Assembly: GCA_034436375.1 (NCBI GenBank)
Contig: DAOTVS010000015.1
Location: 1 to 42,940 of the forward strand
Reading direction: 5' to 3'
Length of the DNA stretch: 42,940 nucleotides
Source of the DNA: DAOTVS01 sp034436375
GTDB lineage: Bacteria > Chloroflexota > Anaerolineae > SpSt-313
Shown here: positions 23,622 through 31,579 of the stretch, piece after piece
Layout of the letters: the number at the start of each line of letters is the position of its first letter
Position numbering within the stretch: the first letter of the stretch is position 1
Translations under genes and position numbers: made by a program
The notes under the pieces: generated by a model
What the model was told of the DNA's origin: nothing
What the model saw: the letters and a program-made list of their open reading frames with translations, nothing else
The model's database searches: none

Positions 23622-24089
23622 ATGGCCGATAAGGTGATTTATCTCACTCCTGACGGCAAACGCAAACTCGAAGAAGAGCTGGAATATCTGCGCACCGTGC
23701 GGCGCCCGCAGGTCGCTGATCTCATCCGCCTGGCCAAGGAAGGCGGCGATATCAGCGAGAATTCGGGTTATGAGGAAGCCAAGAACGAGCAAGGATTTGT
23801 CGAAGGGCGTATTCTCACGATTGAAGCAACCCTGCGCGACGCAGTCTTGTTGACAGAGCCACAAGCTGTCGATGTGGTGCAGGTTGGCTCGCACGTGACC
23901 CTTGAGGATTCCGAAGGAGAGACGACCGTCTTCCAGATCGTCGGCTCTGCTGAGGCAGATCCGGCGCGGGGCCGCATTTCCAACGAATCTCCCGTCGGCA
24001 AAGCCCTCATCGGGCACCGGGTAGGAGAGTCGGTCATTGTCCGCGCGCCTGCTGGCAACCTCCGCTTCACAATAAAGACGATAGAATGA
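23622..24089 (+). CDS. greA: Transcription elongation factor GreA
   Basis: 155 residues, the usual length. The N-terminal coiled coil (about 1-75) carries the acidic tip and the family segment GDISENSGYEEAKNEQGFVEGRI (45-67). The C-terminal FKBP-like domain ends with NESPVGKALIGHRVGESVIVRAPAG. GreA enters the RNA polymerase secondary channel and stimulates RNA cleavage to rescue backtracked complexes. A GAGGAAGAGG stretch precedes the ATG. lysS starts 6 bases after the stop, so the two form an operon, an arrangement also common in other bacteria. Expression may be limited by the terminator in its own leader. Confidence 0.95.
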   Translation: MADKVIYLTPDGKRKLEEELEYLRTVRRPQVADLIRLAKEGGDISENSGYEEAKNEQGFVEGRILTIEATLRDAVLLTEPQAVDVVQVGSHVTLEDSEGETTVFQIVGSAEADPARGRISNESPVGKALIGHRVGESVIVRAPAGNLRFTIKTIE

Positions 24090-24095
24090 GGTCCC

Positions 24096-25589
24096 ATGGC
24101 AGACGATAGACCCGTAGATTCCACCGACCAGCGCGAACAGCGCCTCATCAAGCTAGAACGGTTGCGTGCCGCCGGTGTTGATCCCTACCCGGCGCATTTC
24201 CAGCCCACCCATACCGTGGCAAGCCTGCTGGCCGCTTTTGCAGAGGCCGAGAAGCAGGGCACGACGGTAGAGGCCACGGTTGGCGGCCGCCTGGTTGCCA
24301 TCCGCGCCATGGGCAAAGCCACCTTCGCTCACCTGGCCGACGGTACGGGCCGCCTGCAGGTTTATTTGCGCGCCGACGAGGTCGGCCCTGAGCTCTACGA
24401 GCGCTTTGTGCGCGACCTGGACCTGGGGGATTTCCTTGGTGTGAGCGGCGAGCTTTTCCGCACCCGCACTGGTGAGGTCACCCTGCGTGTGCGCGACTAT
24501 GTGCCTTTGGCCAAGGCGCTGCGCCCCCTGCCCTCCAAGTGGCATGGTTTGCGCGAAGTCGAGATTCGCTACCGCCAGCGCTATCTGGATTTGCTCAGCA
24601 ATCCAGACGTGCGGCGTATTTTCGAGGTGCGCAGCCGCCTGGTCACCGCCGTGCGCCAGCTGCTGGATGAGCGAGGCTTTCTCGAAGTCGAGACGCCCAT
24701 CCTGCAGCCTATTTACGGCGGGGCTGCGGCGCGCCCCTTTACGACGTATCACAATGCGCTCGACGAGACACTCTATCTGCGTATTTCCGATGAGCTGTAC
24801 CTCAAGCGCCTGATCATCGGCGGCATGGACCGGGTCTATGAGATCGGCCGCGATTTCCGCAACGAGGGGATTTCTTACAAGCATAACCCCGAGTTCTCAC
24901 AACTCGAGATCTACCAGGCTTACGCCGATTATTACGACATGATGCGCCTCGCCGAAGAGGTGTGGAGCCAGGCGGCGATCCGCGTGCTGGGCACGCCGAT
25001 CATCGAGCGGGCCGGCCGGCAGATCGACCTCACCCCGCCCTGGAAGCGGATAACCATGCGCGACGCCATCCTGGAAGGCACGGGCATCGATATTGAGGCC
25101 GCACGCGACCTGGAATCGCTGCGGCGTGCGATAGCCGAGCGCGGCCTTGAGGCCGACCGAGAGCCAACCTGGGGCAAGCAGATCGACGATCTCTTCGGCC
25201 GTCATGTGGAGCCCAACCTGATCGAGCCGACCATTATCATGGATTACCCGGTCGAGATATCACCCCTCGCCAAGCGCAAGGCCGATGCGCCTCACCTGGT
25301 AGAGCGCTTTGAGTTCTTTATCGGCGGACTGGAAGCCGGCAACGCCTTTTCAGAACTGAACGATCCGATCGATCAGAGGGAGCGCTTTGCCGCTCAGTGC
25401 AGCCAACGCTCCGAGGGCGACGAAGAGGCCCATCCCATGGATGAAGCCTTCCTGCTGGCCATGGAATATGGCATGCCCCCTACCGGCGGTATCGGCTGGG
25501 GGATCGATCGCATGACCATGATCATGACCGGGCAGACTTCGATCCGCGAAGTGATCCTCTTTCCACAACTACGAAACAAACAAGACTGA
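24096..25589 (+). CDS. lysS: Lysyl-tRNA synthetase, class II
   Basis: 497 residues. An N-terminal OB-fold anticodon-binding domain (about 55-150, GGRLVAIRAMGKATFAHLADGTGRLQVYL split across strands) precedes a class II catalytic domain. Motif 2 is RVYEIGRDFRNEGISYKHNPEF and motif 3 is GGIGWGIDRMTMIMTG near the C-terminus. The GNAFSELNDPIDQRERF segment is typical of LysRS. It charges tRNA-Lys in the cytosol. The ATG lies 6 bases after greA with a weak AGG site, consistent with translational coupling. A long hairpin follows the stop. Confidence 0.95.
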   Translation: MADDRPVDSTDQREQRLIKLERLRAAGVDPYPAHFQPTHTVASLLAAFAEAEKQGTTVEATVGGRLVAIRAMGKATFAHLADGTGRLQVYLRADEVGPELYERFVRDLDLGDFLGVSGELFRTRTGEVTLRVRDYVPLAKALRPLPSKWHGLREVEIRYRQRYLDLLSNPDVRRIFEVRSRLVTAVRQLLDERGFLEVETPILQPIYGGAAARPFTTYHNALDETLYLRISDELYLKRLIIGGMDRVYEIGRDFRNEGISYKHNPEFSQLEIYQAYADYYDMMRLAEEVWSQAAIRVLGTPIIERAGRQIDLTPPWKRITMRDAILEGTGIDIEAARDLESLRRAIAERGLEADREPTWGKQIDDLFGRHVEPNLIEPTIIMDYPVEISPLAKRKADAPHLVERFEFFIGGLEAGNAFSELNDPIDQRERFAAQCSQRSEGDEEAHPMDEAFLLAMEYGMPPTGGIGWGIDRMTMIMTGQTSIREVILFPQLRNKQD

Positions 25590-25598
25590 TCGGGGCAA

Positions 25599-25655
25599 CC
25601 TGTTAGAGACGGAGCTTGAGGCGGAGATCAAACCTCAAGCTCCATCTCTAACAGG
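25599..25655. repeat. 23-bp-arm hairpin after lysS
   Basis: Arms 25599-25621 and 25633-25655 (from CCTGTTAGAGA to TCTCTAACAGG) are complementary over 23 bases with a single mismatch and an 11-base loop. It starts 10 bases after the lysS stop, is not followed by a T-tract, and ends 33 bases before the GH57 start codon. Confidence 0.75.
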
Positions 25656-25687
25656 CCCTTATGTCAGCTAGAGGAGTGCCACTGGCT

Positions 25688-27886
25688 ATGCAGGCGCCGC
25701 TTTACGTTGCCTTTGTCTGGCACATGCATCAGCCCCTATACCGCGATACCGCCACCGGCCAATACAGTCTTCCGTGGGTGCGCCTGCACGCCACCAAGGA
25801 TTATCTGCATATGGCCGAAGTTCTGGCCGAGTATCCCCGAGTCCATGCCACGTTTAACGTCGTGCCCAGCCTGATTGAACAGCTCGAAGACTATGGCCGC
25901 GGCATGGCCGAAGACCGCGCCCTCGCCGTCAGCCGGCAGACGGCCTGGTCCGCAGCGGATCGCGAATATCTGCTCGATTTCTTTTACAGCATCAACTGGG
26001 ACCGATTTGTGCGCCGTTACCCGGGCTATGCCCACCTGCTCGAGCTGCGCGACCTGGCTCGCGCCGAGAAGGATTACATCTCTACCGCCTTTTTCCGCGA
26101 CCTGGTCGCCTGGTTCAACCTGGCCTGGATCGACCCGGGTTATATCGCACGGGACCCGGAGCTCTCTGCCCTGGTGACCCAGGGGCGAGGTTTCTCGCGG
26201 CGGCAGATTGATCTGATCCTGGACAAGCAGATCGAGATCATCAATCGTATTGTGCCAACCTACCGCGAATTGCAGGCTCGCGGTCAGATCGAGCTGACCA
26301 CCTCCCCCTACTATCATCCGATCCTGCCCCTGCTCATCGATAGCCGGGCGGCGCTAGAGGCCAGCCCCCAGTTGCCCCTGCCAGCAACCCTCTTCGCGCA
26401 CCCGGAGGATGCGCGCGAGCAGTTGCGCCAGGCCTTTGCCAGCCATCAGGCCACCTTTGGGCAACGCCCCCAAGGGCTGTGGCCATCAGAGGGCTCGGTC
26501 AGCCAGGCGACGGTCGAGATCCTGGCCCAGATGGATGGGCTGCGTTGGATCGCCTCCGATGAGGGGATTCTGGCCCGCTCCCTCGGCGTATGGATTGAGC
26601 GCGATGGCTATGGTCACGTGTTGAACCCGGACTTGCTCTATCAGCCCTATCGCCTCTCCGCGGGTGATCTGACCATCATTTTCCGCGACCGGGTACTCTC
26701 AGACCGCATTGGCTTTGTCTACAAGCAGATGTCGGGCACCGATGCGGCGGCGGATCTTTTGGGGCGATTGCATCATATCCGGGATGTCGTCAAGGCCGAT
26801 AGGCGGCCGCACCTGGTCTCCATCATCCTCGACGGCGAGAACTGCTGGGAGGAATACGCTGATAACGGTGACCCCTTCCTGCACGCCCTCTACCAGGGGC
26901 TCTCTCATGACCCCGATCTGCGGGCGGTGACCGTATCGGAGTATCTGGCCGAGCACCCGGCCCAGCAGCGCATCGAGCGCCTGGCCGCGGGCTCCTGGAT
27001 CAACCAGAATCTGGAAACCTGGATCGGCGAGCCGGCCCAGAACCAGGCCTGGGCCTACCTGGCGCGTGTGCGCGACCAGCTGATCGCCTGGCAGCGCGAA
27101 AACCCACTGCTGGATCTGGGGACCCTGGAGCAGGCCTGGCGCGAAGTCTATGTCGCCGAAGGCTCCGACTGGTTTTGGTGGTACTATAGCCACAACCGCC
27201 CGCCCGGGGAAAATCAGTTCGACCGCGAGTTCCGCCGTCACCTGGGCAATGTCTACCGGCTGCTTGGCCTGCCGGCGCCCGGCTGGTTGCAGCAACCCAC
27301 GCCGTTGCAGGGAGAGCCCCAGCGGCCGGCGCCGCGCGGTTTCATCAAGCCGCCCCTGGATGCGGCAGCCCAGCCTTCGGCCGAGTGGGCCTTGGCCGGC
27401 TACGAGGAAGCCCAGACGGAGGGCGGATCGATGCAGCGGGGAGGCGCAGTACTGCGCGGCCTGCACTATGGCTATGATCAGGATCATCTCTATCTGCGCC
27501 TCGAAGGGGTGCAATCGCTGGAGCCTTTTAGCATTGAGGTTGTCTTTGCCCTGCCCATCAGCGAGCAGGGCAACCATCTGCCTCAGGCAGTCCTTGATAG
27601 CACCGGCCTGGAGTGGCCCTCCCTGAGCTTTCACCGCACCCTGCGCGTCGAAGGCCATGGAGCGTACCTGCTGCGGGCGGCCGGCCAGGAGATCTGGGAG
27701 CCCATCGGCCCCGTGCCATTGGCGCGTAGCATGAACGTGATCGAGACCAGCGTGCCCCTGGCTGACCTGGGCGTTCACCGGGGGGCCTGGCTCTCGCTCA
27801 TTGTCGTGCTCGCCCGAGACGGCATTGCCGCAGAGCTGTTGCCCGCTTCGGGCCAGCTCACCTTTACACTGGAATCTTTTGCATAG
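25688..27886 (+). CDS. Glycoside hydrolase family 57 protein (amylopullulanase/glucanotransferase-like)
   Basis: 732 residues. GH57 regions are readable in order: region 1 VAFVWHMHQPLY near residue 7-18, TFNVVPSLIEQLEDY, region 2 GQIELTTSPYYHPILPLL, region 3 GLWPSEGSVS with probable nucleophile Glu268, and region 4 SIILDGENCWEEY with probable acid/base Asp382. The C-terminal 170 residues form a separate beta-rich domain (from about GFIKPPLD) resembling the non-catalytic domain of glucodextranase-like proteins. GH57 enzymes act on alpha-glucans. No signal peptide is seen, so it is probably cytosolic and acts in glycogen or maltodextrin metabolism. ATG 25688 has GAGGAG 11 bases upstream; an ATG nine codons earlier has none. 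Confidence 0.85.
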   Translation: MQAPLYVAFVWHMHQPLYRDTATGQYSLPWVRLHATKDYLHMAEVLAEYPRVHATFNVVPSLIEQLEDYGRGMAEDRALAVSRQTAWSAADREYLLDFFYSINWDRFVRRYPGYAHLLELRDLARAEKDYISTAFFRDLVAWFNLAWIDPGYIARDPELSALVTQGRGFSRRQIDLILDKQIEIINRIVPTYRELQARGQIELTTSPYYHPILPLLIDSRAALEASPQLPLPATLFAHPEDAREQLRQAFASHQATFGQRPQGLWPSEGSVSQATVEILAQMDGLRWIASDEGILARSLGVWIERDGYGHVLNPDLLYQPYRLSAGDLTIIFRDRVLSDRIGFVYKQMSGTDAAADLLGRLHHIRDVVKADRRPHLVSIILDGENCWEEYADNGDPFLHALYQGLSHDPDLRAVTVSEYLAEHPAQQRIERLAAGSWINQNLETWIGEPAQNQAWAYLARVRDQLIAWQRENPLLDLGTLEQAWREVYVAEGSDWFWWYYSHNRPPGENQFDREFRRHLGNVYRLLGLPAPGWLQQPTPLQGEPQRPAPRGFIKPPLDAAAQPSAEWALAGYEEAQTEGGSMQRGGAVLRGLHYGYDQDHLYLRLEGVQSLEPFSIEVVFALPISEQGNHLPQAVLDSTGLEWPSLSFHRTLRVEGHGAYLLRAAGQEIWEPIGPVPLARSMNVIETSVPLADLGVHRGAWLSLIVVLARDGIAAELLPASGQLTFTLESFA

Positions 27887-27913
27887 TGGCAAGAACTTGT
27901 CGGGAGGTCCCGA

Positions 27914-29356
27914 TTGTCAGAAAGCACTGAATCTCATAGTATGGACACCGCTGTGGCTGTGGCGGAAAAGGGCCGGGCGGCGCGCATCTCCATGTTCGCC
28001 GCCGTCGGGTTGACCATCTTCAAACTGGTGGTAGGCCTGATGACCGGCAGCCTGGGCATCCTCTCCGAGGCGGCCCATTCGGGCCTGGACTTGCTGGCGG
28101 CGGGCATGACCTATTTCGCTGTCAGCGTCTCCGACAGGCCCGCCGATGGCACACATCACTATGGCCACAGCAAGGTCGAAAACCTGTCAGCCCTCGCCGA
28201 AACACTGCTGCTGCTCCTCACCTGTGTCTGGATCATCTACGAGGCCATCCGGCGTCTGTTCGTGGCCCACGTACAGGTCGAGGCCACGCCGGCTGCCTTT
28301 GGCGTCATGATCCTTTCCATCGTCGTCGCCGCCATCAACTCGCGCATCCTCCGGCGGACGGCCATCAAGCACAACAGTCAGGCTTTGGAGGCCGATGCGC
28401 TGCATTTTTCCACCGATATCTGGAGCTCGGCAGTTGTCGTGGGCGGGCTGGCGCTCGTGTGGCTGGATGGTTACCTCTTCCACACTGTCTGGCTGGCCAA
28501 GAGCGATGCCATTGCCGCCCTTGCGGTGGCAGCCATCGTCCTCTGGGTGAGCCTGCAACTGGGCATGAGGACAGTATCGGCCCTGCTCGATACGGCGCCC
28601 CAGGAGAAGATCACCCGAAGCATCATGGCCGCGGCGGCGATGGTCCCGGGGGTCCTCGGCATTGGCCGGATGCGGGTGCGCCAGTCGGGGGCAAATACCT
28701 TTGTTGACATGAACATTTCTGTGCCGCGCACGGCGACGCTTTATGAGGCCCACCAGGTGGCAACCGAGGCGGAACAACGCATCCGAGAGACCGTTGGGCA
28801 GGTAGATGTAATAGTCCACATCGACCCCGTGGCTCGCCCCGGCGAAAGTGTGCCGGAAACGATACACGCTGTGGCCGCGCGCTTCGGCCTGGGGGTGCAC
28901 TCGCTGCACGTACACCGCCTGAGCAGCGGCCTGCATGTGGAGTTACATACTGAGGTGCCGGCGCACCTGTCGCTATCCGAGGCGCATAACCTCGTCACGC
29001 AAATGGAGAACGCTCTGCGCGCGGAACTGGGCCCGGCGACCCACATCGAGAGCCACATGGAGCCCATGCATGCCGTGCCCGATGCGGCCAGTCTGCCGGC
29101 TGGGAAAATCGCCGAGGTCCAAAAGCAGGTCGAGCAAGTCTGTCTGGGGCTGCTTGGCCAGCCGGGGCATCACGATCTGGTGGTGCGCAGCGAGCGGGGC
29201 GCCATCTCCATCTCGCTGCACGTACTGGTCAAAGGCGCCACCCCCATTACAGAGGCCCATGCCCTATCGGCAGCGCTCGAAGAATGCATTCGGGCGCAGG
29301 TCAGCAACGTCGGCCAGGTGCTGATCCACGTGGAGCCAGCCGACGAGCCGCAATAA
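27914..29356 (+). CDS. Cation diffusion facilitator transporter with three C-terminal domains
   Basis: 480 residues, against about 300 for a basic CDF protein. Six membrane helices span about 24-225. Both metal-site pairs are present: H55-x3-D59 (AHSGLD) in helix 2 and H164-x3-D168 (HFSTD) in helix 5, the His/Asp-His/Asp pattern linked to Zn/Co/Cd export. The cytosolic part seems to hold three related dimerisation domains at about 230-308, 311-388 and 396-476, each with a beta-alpha-beta pattern and an SxxEAHxxxxxxE-like helix (LYEAH, LSEAH, ITEAH). The start is TTG at 27914, supported by GGGAGGT 5 bases before it; the ATG nine codons later lacks a site. Confidence 0.88.
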   Translation: MSESTESHSMDTAVAVAEKGRAARISMFAAVGLTIFKLVVGLMTGSLGILSEAAHSGLDLLAAGMTYFAVSVSDRPADGTHHYGHSKVENLSALAETLLLLLTCVWIIYEAIRRLFVAHVQVEATPAAFGVMILSIVVAAINSRILRRTAIKHNSQALEADALHFSTDIWSSAVVVGGLALVWLDGYLFHTVWLAKSDAIAALAVAAIVLWVSLQLGMRTVSALLDTAPQEKITRSIMAAAAMVPGVLGIGRMRVRQSGANTFVDMNISVPRTATLYEAHQVATEAEQRIRETVGQVDVIVHIDPVARPGESVPETIHAVAARFGLGVHSLHVHRLSSGLHVELHTEVPAHLSLSEAHNLVTQMENALRAELGPATHIESHMEPMHAVPDAASLPAGKIAEVQKQVEQVCLGLLGQPGHHDLVVRSERGAISISLHVLVKGATPITEAHALSAALEECIRAQVSNVGQVLIHVEPADEPQ

Positions 29357-29410
29357 GGGGAAAGACGGGGCTCCCGATGCAGGCGTAATCGCCCGGGCGA
29401 CAATTTGCGG

Positions 29411-29439
29411 TTGACGCTCCCCGCTTTCCATGCTACAAT
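29411..29439 (+). promoter_or_regulatory. Promoter for the T-box/serS transcript
   Basis: TTGACG at 29411-29416 and TACAAT at 29434-29439 are 17 bases apart, immediately upstream of the T-box leader. Confidence 0.7.
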
Positions 29440-29461
29440 CTCCACAATCCATCATGTGTGA

Positions 29462-29704
29462 CGTTGACGGAGACAAGTAGGCGCAGATGCGCGCTCCCAG
29501 AGAGTCGTCGGCGGGTGCAAGGCGACAGCGGCGCAGCGCCCAAATCCACTCCTGAGTCGCCGGCTGAACAGGCAGAACCGCCGATAAGCCGGCCGCTGCT
29601 CGCGTTATCGAGCCTGCGAGGCCGCTTTTGGGCGGCGAATTGAGGTGGCACCACGAGGAGTTGTGCTCCCCGTCCTCTGGAGGACGGGGAGCGTTTTTAT
29701 TTTT
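29462..29704 (+). promoter_or_regulatory. T-box riboswitch controlling serS (specifier UCC)
   Basis: The T-box sequence AGGTGGCACCACG is at 29643-29655, with the TGGC bulge that would pair with the GCCA end of uncharged tRNA-Ser. The terminator has perfect 13-base arms (29665-29677 and 29680-29692) followed by TTTTTATTTTT to 29704. In stem I the AGTA loop-E bases (29476-29479) and the distal AGAGAGTCG and GGTGCAAGG elements are recognisable. Pairing GGAG (29469-29472) with CTCC (29549-29552) and GGCGC (29480-29484) with GCGCC (29536-29540) leaves a specifier loop in which UCC (29545-29547), a serine codon, is followed by A as expected. High uncharged tRNA-Ser should switch serS on. Confidence 0.88.
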
Positions 29705-29724
29705 GGTGTGAAAGGAGTGTACTC

Positions 29725-30999
29725 ATGATCGATCTCAAGCTCATCCGGGAGCACCCGGACCTGGTGCGGAGGGAGCTGGCCAAGCTGCATACCCCCGCGC
29801 CGATTGACGAGATTCTCGCGCTCGATGGCAAGCGGCGCGACCTGCTCCAGCAGGTTGAGGCGCTCAAGGCGCAGCGCAACAATGTCTCTAAAGAGATCTC
29901 GCGCCTCAAGGACCCCAAGGAGCGTCAGCCCCGCATCGAGGAGATGCGGCTGGTGGGCGAGCACATCAAGGAACTGGATGAGGACGTGCGTGCGGTAGAT
30001 GAGCGCCTGAACCAGCTGCTGCTGGAAGTGCCTAACCTGCCGCACCCCGACGTGCCCATAGGCAAAGATGATACGGAAAACGTCGTCGTGCGCACGGTGG
30101 GGCAGCCTCGCTCGTTCGATTTCACTCCCTTGCCCCACTGGGAGTTGGGCGAGAGCCTGGGCATCATCGATTTCGAGCGCGGCGTCAAGATCTCGGGCAC
30201 CCGCTTTTACGTGCTCAAGGGCGCTGGCGCACGACTGCAACGAGCGTTGATCGCCTGGATGATCGACCTGCACGTGCAGAAGCACGGCTATACCGAGATC
30301 TACCCGCCCTACCTGGTACGGCGAGAGTGCCTGGTGGGCACAGGGCAACTGCCCAAGTTCGCCGACAACGTGTATGTGGATAACGAGGATGACCTCTGGA
30401 TGATCCCCACGGCTGAGGTGCCGGTGACCAACCTGTTCCGCGAGGAGATCCTGGAGCCGGGCACGCTGCCCATCTATTATGTCGCCTACACGGCCTGCTT
30501 CCGCCGCGAAAAGATGGCGGCTGGCAAGGATACGCGCGGCATCAAGCGCGGCCACCAGTTCGACAAGGTGGAGATGGTCAAGTTTGTAGAGCCGGCAACC
30601 TCCGATGCCGAGCTGGACGCCCTCGTGGCCAACGCCGAAGATGTGGCCATCAGCCTGGGCATCCCCCACCGGGTGATACAGATGTGCACTGGCGACCTGA
30701 GCTTCTCGGCCGCCAACAAGCTCGATGTCGAGATGTGGGCCCCCGGCTGCCAGGAATGGCTCGAAGTCTCCTCGTGCAGCAATTTCCGCGATTTCCAGGC
30801 CCGCCGCGCCGGCATCCGCTACCGTCCGAGCGCCGGCGCCAAGCCCGAGTTTGTGCACACGCTCAACGGCTCGGGCCTGGCCCTGCCGCGCACGATGATC
30901 GCCATCATGGAGAACTATCAGCAGGCCGACGGTTCAATCGTGGTCCCGGAAGTGCTGCGGCCCTACATGGGCGGGCAGGACGTGATTCGTAATGCGTGA
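29725..30999 (+). CDS. serS: Seryl-tRNA synthetase
   Basis: 424 residues, normal length. The N-terminal long antiparallel coiled coil (about 28-105) that grips the long variable arm of tRNA-Ser is followed by the class II catalytic core: motif 2 TACFRREKMAAGKDTRGIKRGHQFDK and motif 3 NGSGLALPRTMIAIMENYQ. It charges tRNA-Ser and selenocysteine tRNA where present. GGAG stands upstream of the ATG. It is regulated by the T-box leader, and two tRNA-Ser genes lie directly downstream. The last codons (DVIRNA and stop) are made of seven-base GTRANNN repeat units that continue beyond the stop, so the natural C-terminus may have been extended or replaced by repeat DNA. Confidence 0.95.
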   Translation: MIDLKLIREHPDLVRRELAKLHTPAPIDEILALDGKRRDLLQQVEALKAQRNNVSKEISRLKDPKERQPRIEEMRLVGEHIKELDEDVRAVDERLNQLLLEVPNLPHPDVPIGKDDTENVVVRTVGQPRSFDFTPLPHWELGESLGIIDFERGVKISGTRFYVLKGAGARLQRALIAWMIDLHVQKHGYTEIYPPYLVRRECLVGTGQLPKFADNVYVDNEDDLWMIPTAEVPVTNLFREEILEPGTLPIYYVAYTACFRREKMAAGKDTRGIKRGHQFDKVEMVKFVEPATSDAELDALVANAEDVAISLGIPHRVIQMCTGDLSFSAANKLDVEMWAPGCQEWLEVSSCSNFRDFQARRAGIRYRPSAGAKPEFVHTLNGSGLALPRTMIAIMENYQQADGSIVVPEVLRPYMGGQDVIRNA

Positions 31000-31009
31000 C
31001 GCGTAAGGT
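30982..31009. repeat. GTRANNN heptamers across the serS stop codon
   Basis: Four heptamers in register: GTGATTC (30982), GTAATGC (30989), GTGACGC (30996) and GTAAGGT (31003). The serS stop codon TGA lies at 30997-30999 within the third unit. Confidence 0.7.
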
Positions 31010-31012
31010 TGC

Positions 31013-31077
31013 CCTGAGGGGAGGGCGGAGGGAGGCGGATTGGGGCCCAATCCACCTCCCTCCGCCCTCCCCTCAGG
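31013..31077. repeat. 32-bp-arm hairpin after serS
   Basis: Arms 31013-31044 and 31046-31077 are complementary over 32 bases with one C-A mismatch (31036 with 31054). The arms are strongly purine-rich and pyrimidine-rich respectively. No T-tract follows. This is the longest hairpin of its kind in the window and lies 13 bases after the serS stop. The following 31078-31175 shows nothing that I can identify. Confidence 0.75.
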
Positions 31078-31175
31078 CTGCAGCCGATCAGCAGCGCAGC
31101 AGATCGCGCAGCCTGGCCTAGCGCCGCTCTGCGCTACAGACTTTTCAATCCGTCCGTCGCTCCGTCGAAGCCTTG

Positions 31176-31204
31176 TTGACAAGAATCCCCGGGCATGCTA
31201 TAAT
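31176..31204 (+). promoter_or_regulatory. Consensus promoter of the tRNA operon
   Basis: TTGACA at 31176-31181 and TATAAT at 31199-31204 match consensus fully with a 17-base spacer, and TGC stands before the -10. A small palindrome CGGACTT-C-AAGTCCG (31222-31236) lies in the leader before the first tRNA and may be a processing site. Confidence 0.88.
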
Positions 31205-31245
31205 ACCCGCCATTGTGGAGACGGACTTCAAGTCCGGCGGCAGCC

Positions 31246-31336
<91 letters not shown>

Positions 31337-31353
31337 CTGGAGTAGAAGCATCT

Positions 31354-31447
31354 GGGGAGATGCCAGAGTGGCCGAATGGAGCCGCCTGCTAAGCGGTTGA
31401 GGGGGGTAATTCCTCCTCCCAGGGTTCGAATCCCTGTCTCCCCGCCA
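31354..31447 (+). tRNA. tRNA-Ser (anticodon GCU)
   Basis: The acceptor GGGGAGA (31354-31360) pairs with TCTCCCC (31437-31443), then discriminator G and encoded CCA. The anticodon loop CTGCTAA between CCGC and GCGG gives GCT, reading AGC and AGU. The long class II variable arm (about GTTGAGGGGGGTAATTCCTCC region) and TTCGAAT T-loop are clear. Confidence 0.95.
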
Positions 31448-31450
31448 TGT

Positions 31451-31526
31451 GCCCCCGTAGCTCAGGGGATAGAGCGCAGCGCTGCGGACGCTGAGGCCAC
31501 AGGTTCAAATCCTGTCGGGGGTACCA
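31451..31526 (+). tRNA. tRNA-Arg with anticodon GCG
   Basis: A canonical 73-base cloverleaf plus encoded CCA. The acceptor GCCCCCG pairs with CGGGGGT (one G-U at the end), D-arm GCTC-AGGGGATA-GAGC, anticodon stem CAGCG/CGCTG with loop CTGCGGA, T-arm ACAGG-TTCAAAT-CCTGT, discriminator A. The anticodon is GCG, which reads CGC (and CGU by wobble). Most bacteria use ACG, deaminated to ICG, for this codon box, so G34 is unusual. C35 and A73 agree with arginine identity. Confidence 0.92.
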
Positions 31527-31541
31527 TATCCGTTACCGCAG

Positions 31542-31577
31542 GCCCTGCTATGGGATCTTCCCTATGCAGGGCTTTTT
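31542..31577 (+). terminator. Intrinsic terminator of the tRNA operon
   Basis: GCCCTGC (31542-31548) pairs with GCAGGGC (31566-31572), with an inner GGGA/TCCC stem beyond a 3-by-3 internal loop, followed by TTTTT (31573-31577). It begins 15 bases after the arginine tRNA. Confidence 0.85.
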
Positions 31578-31579
31578 GC

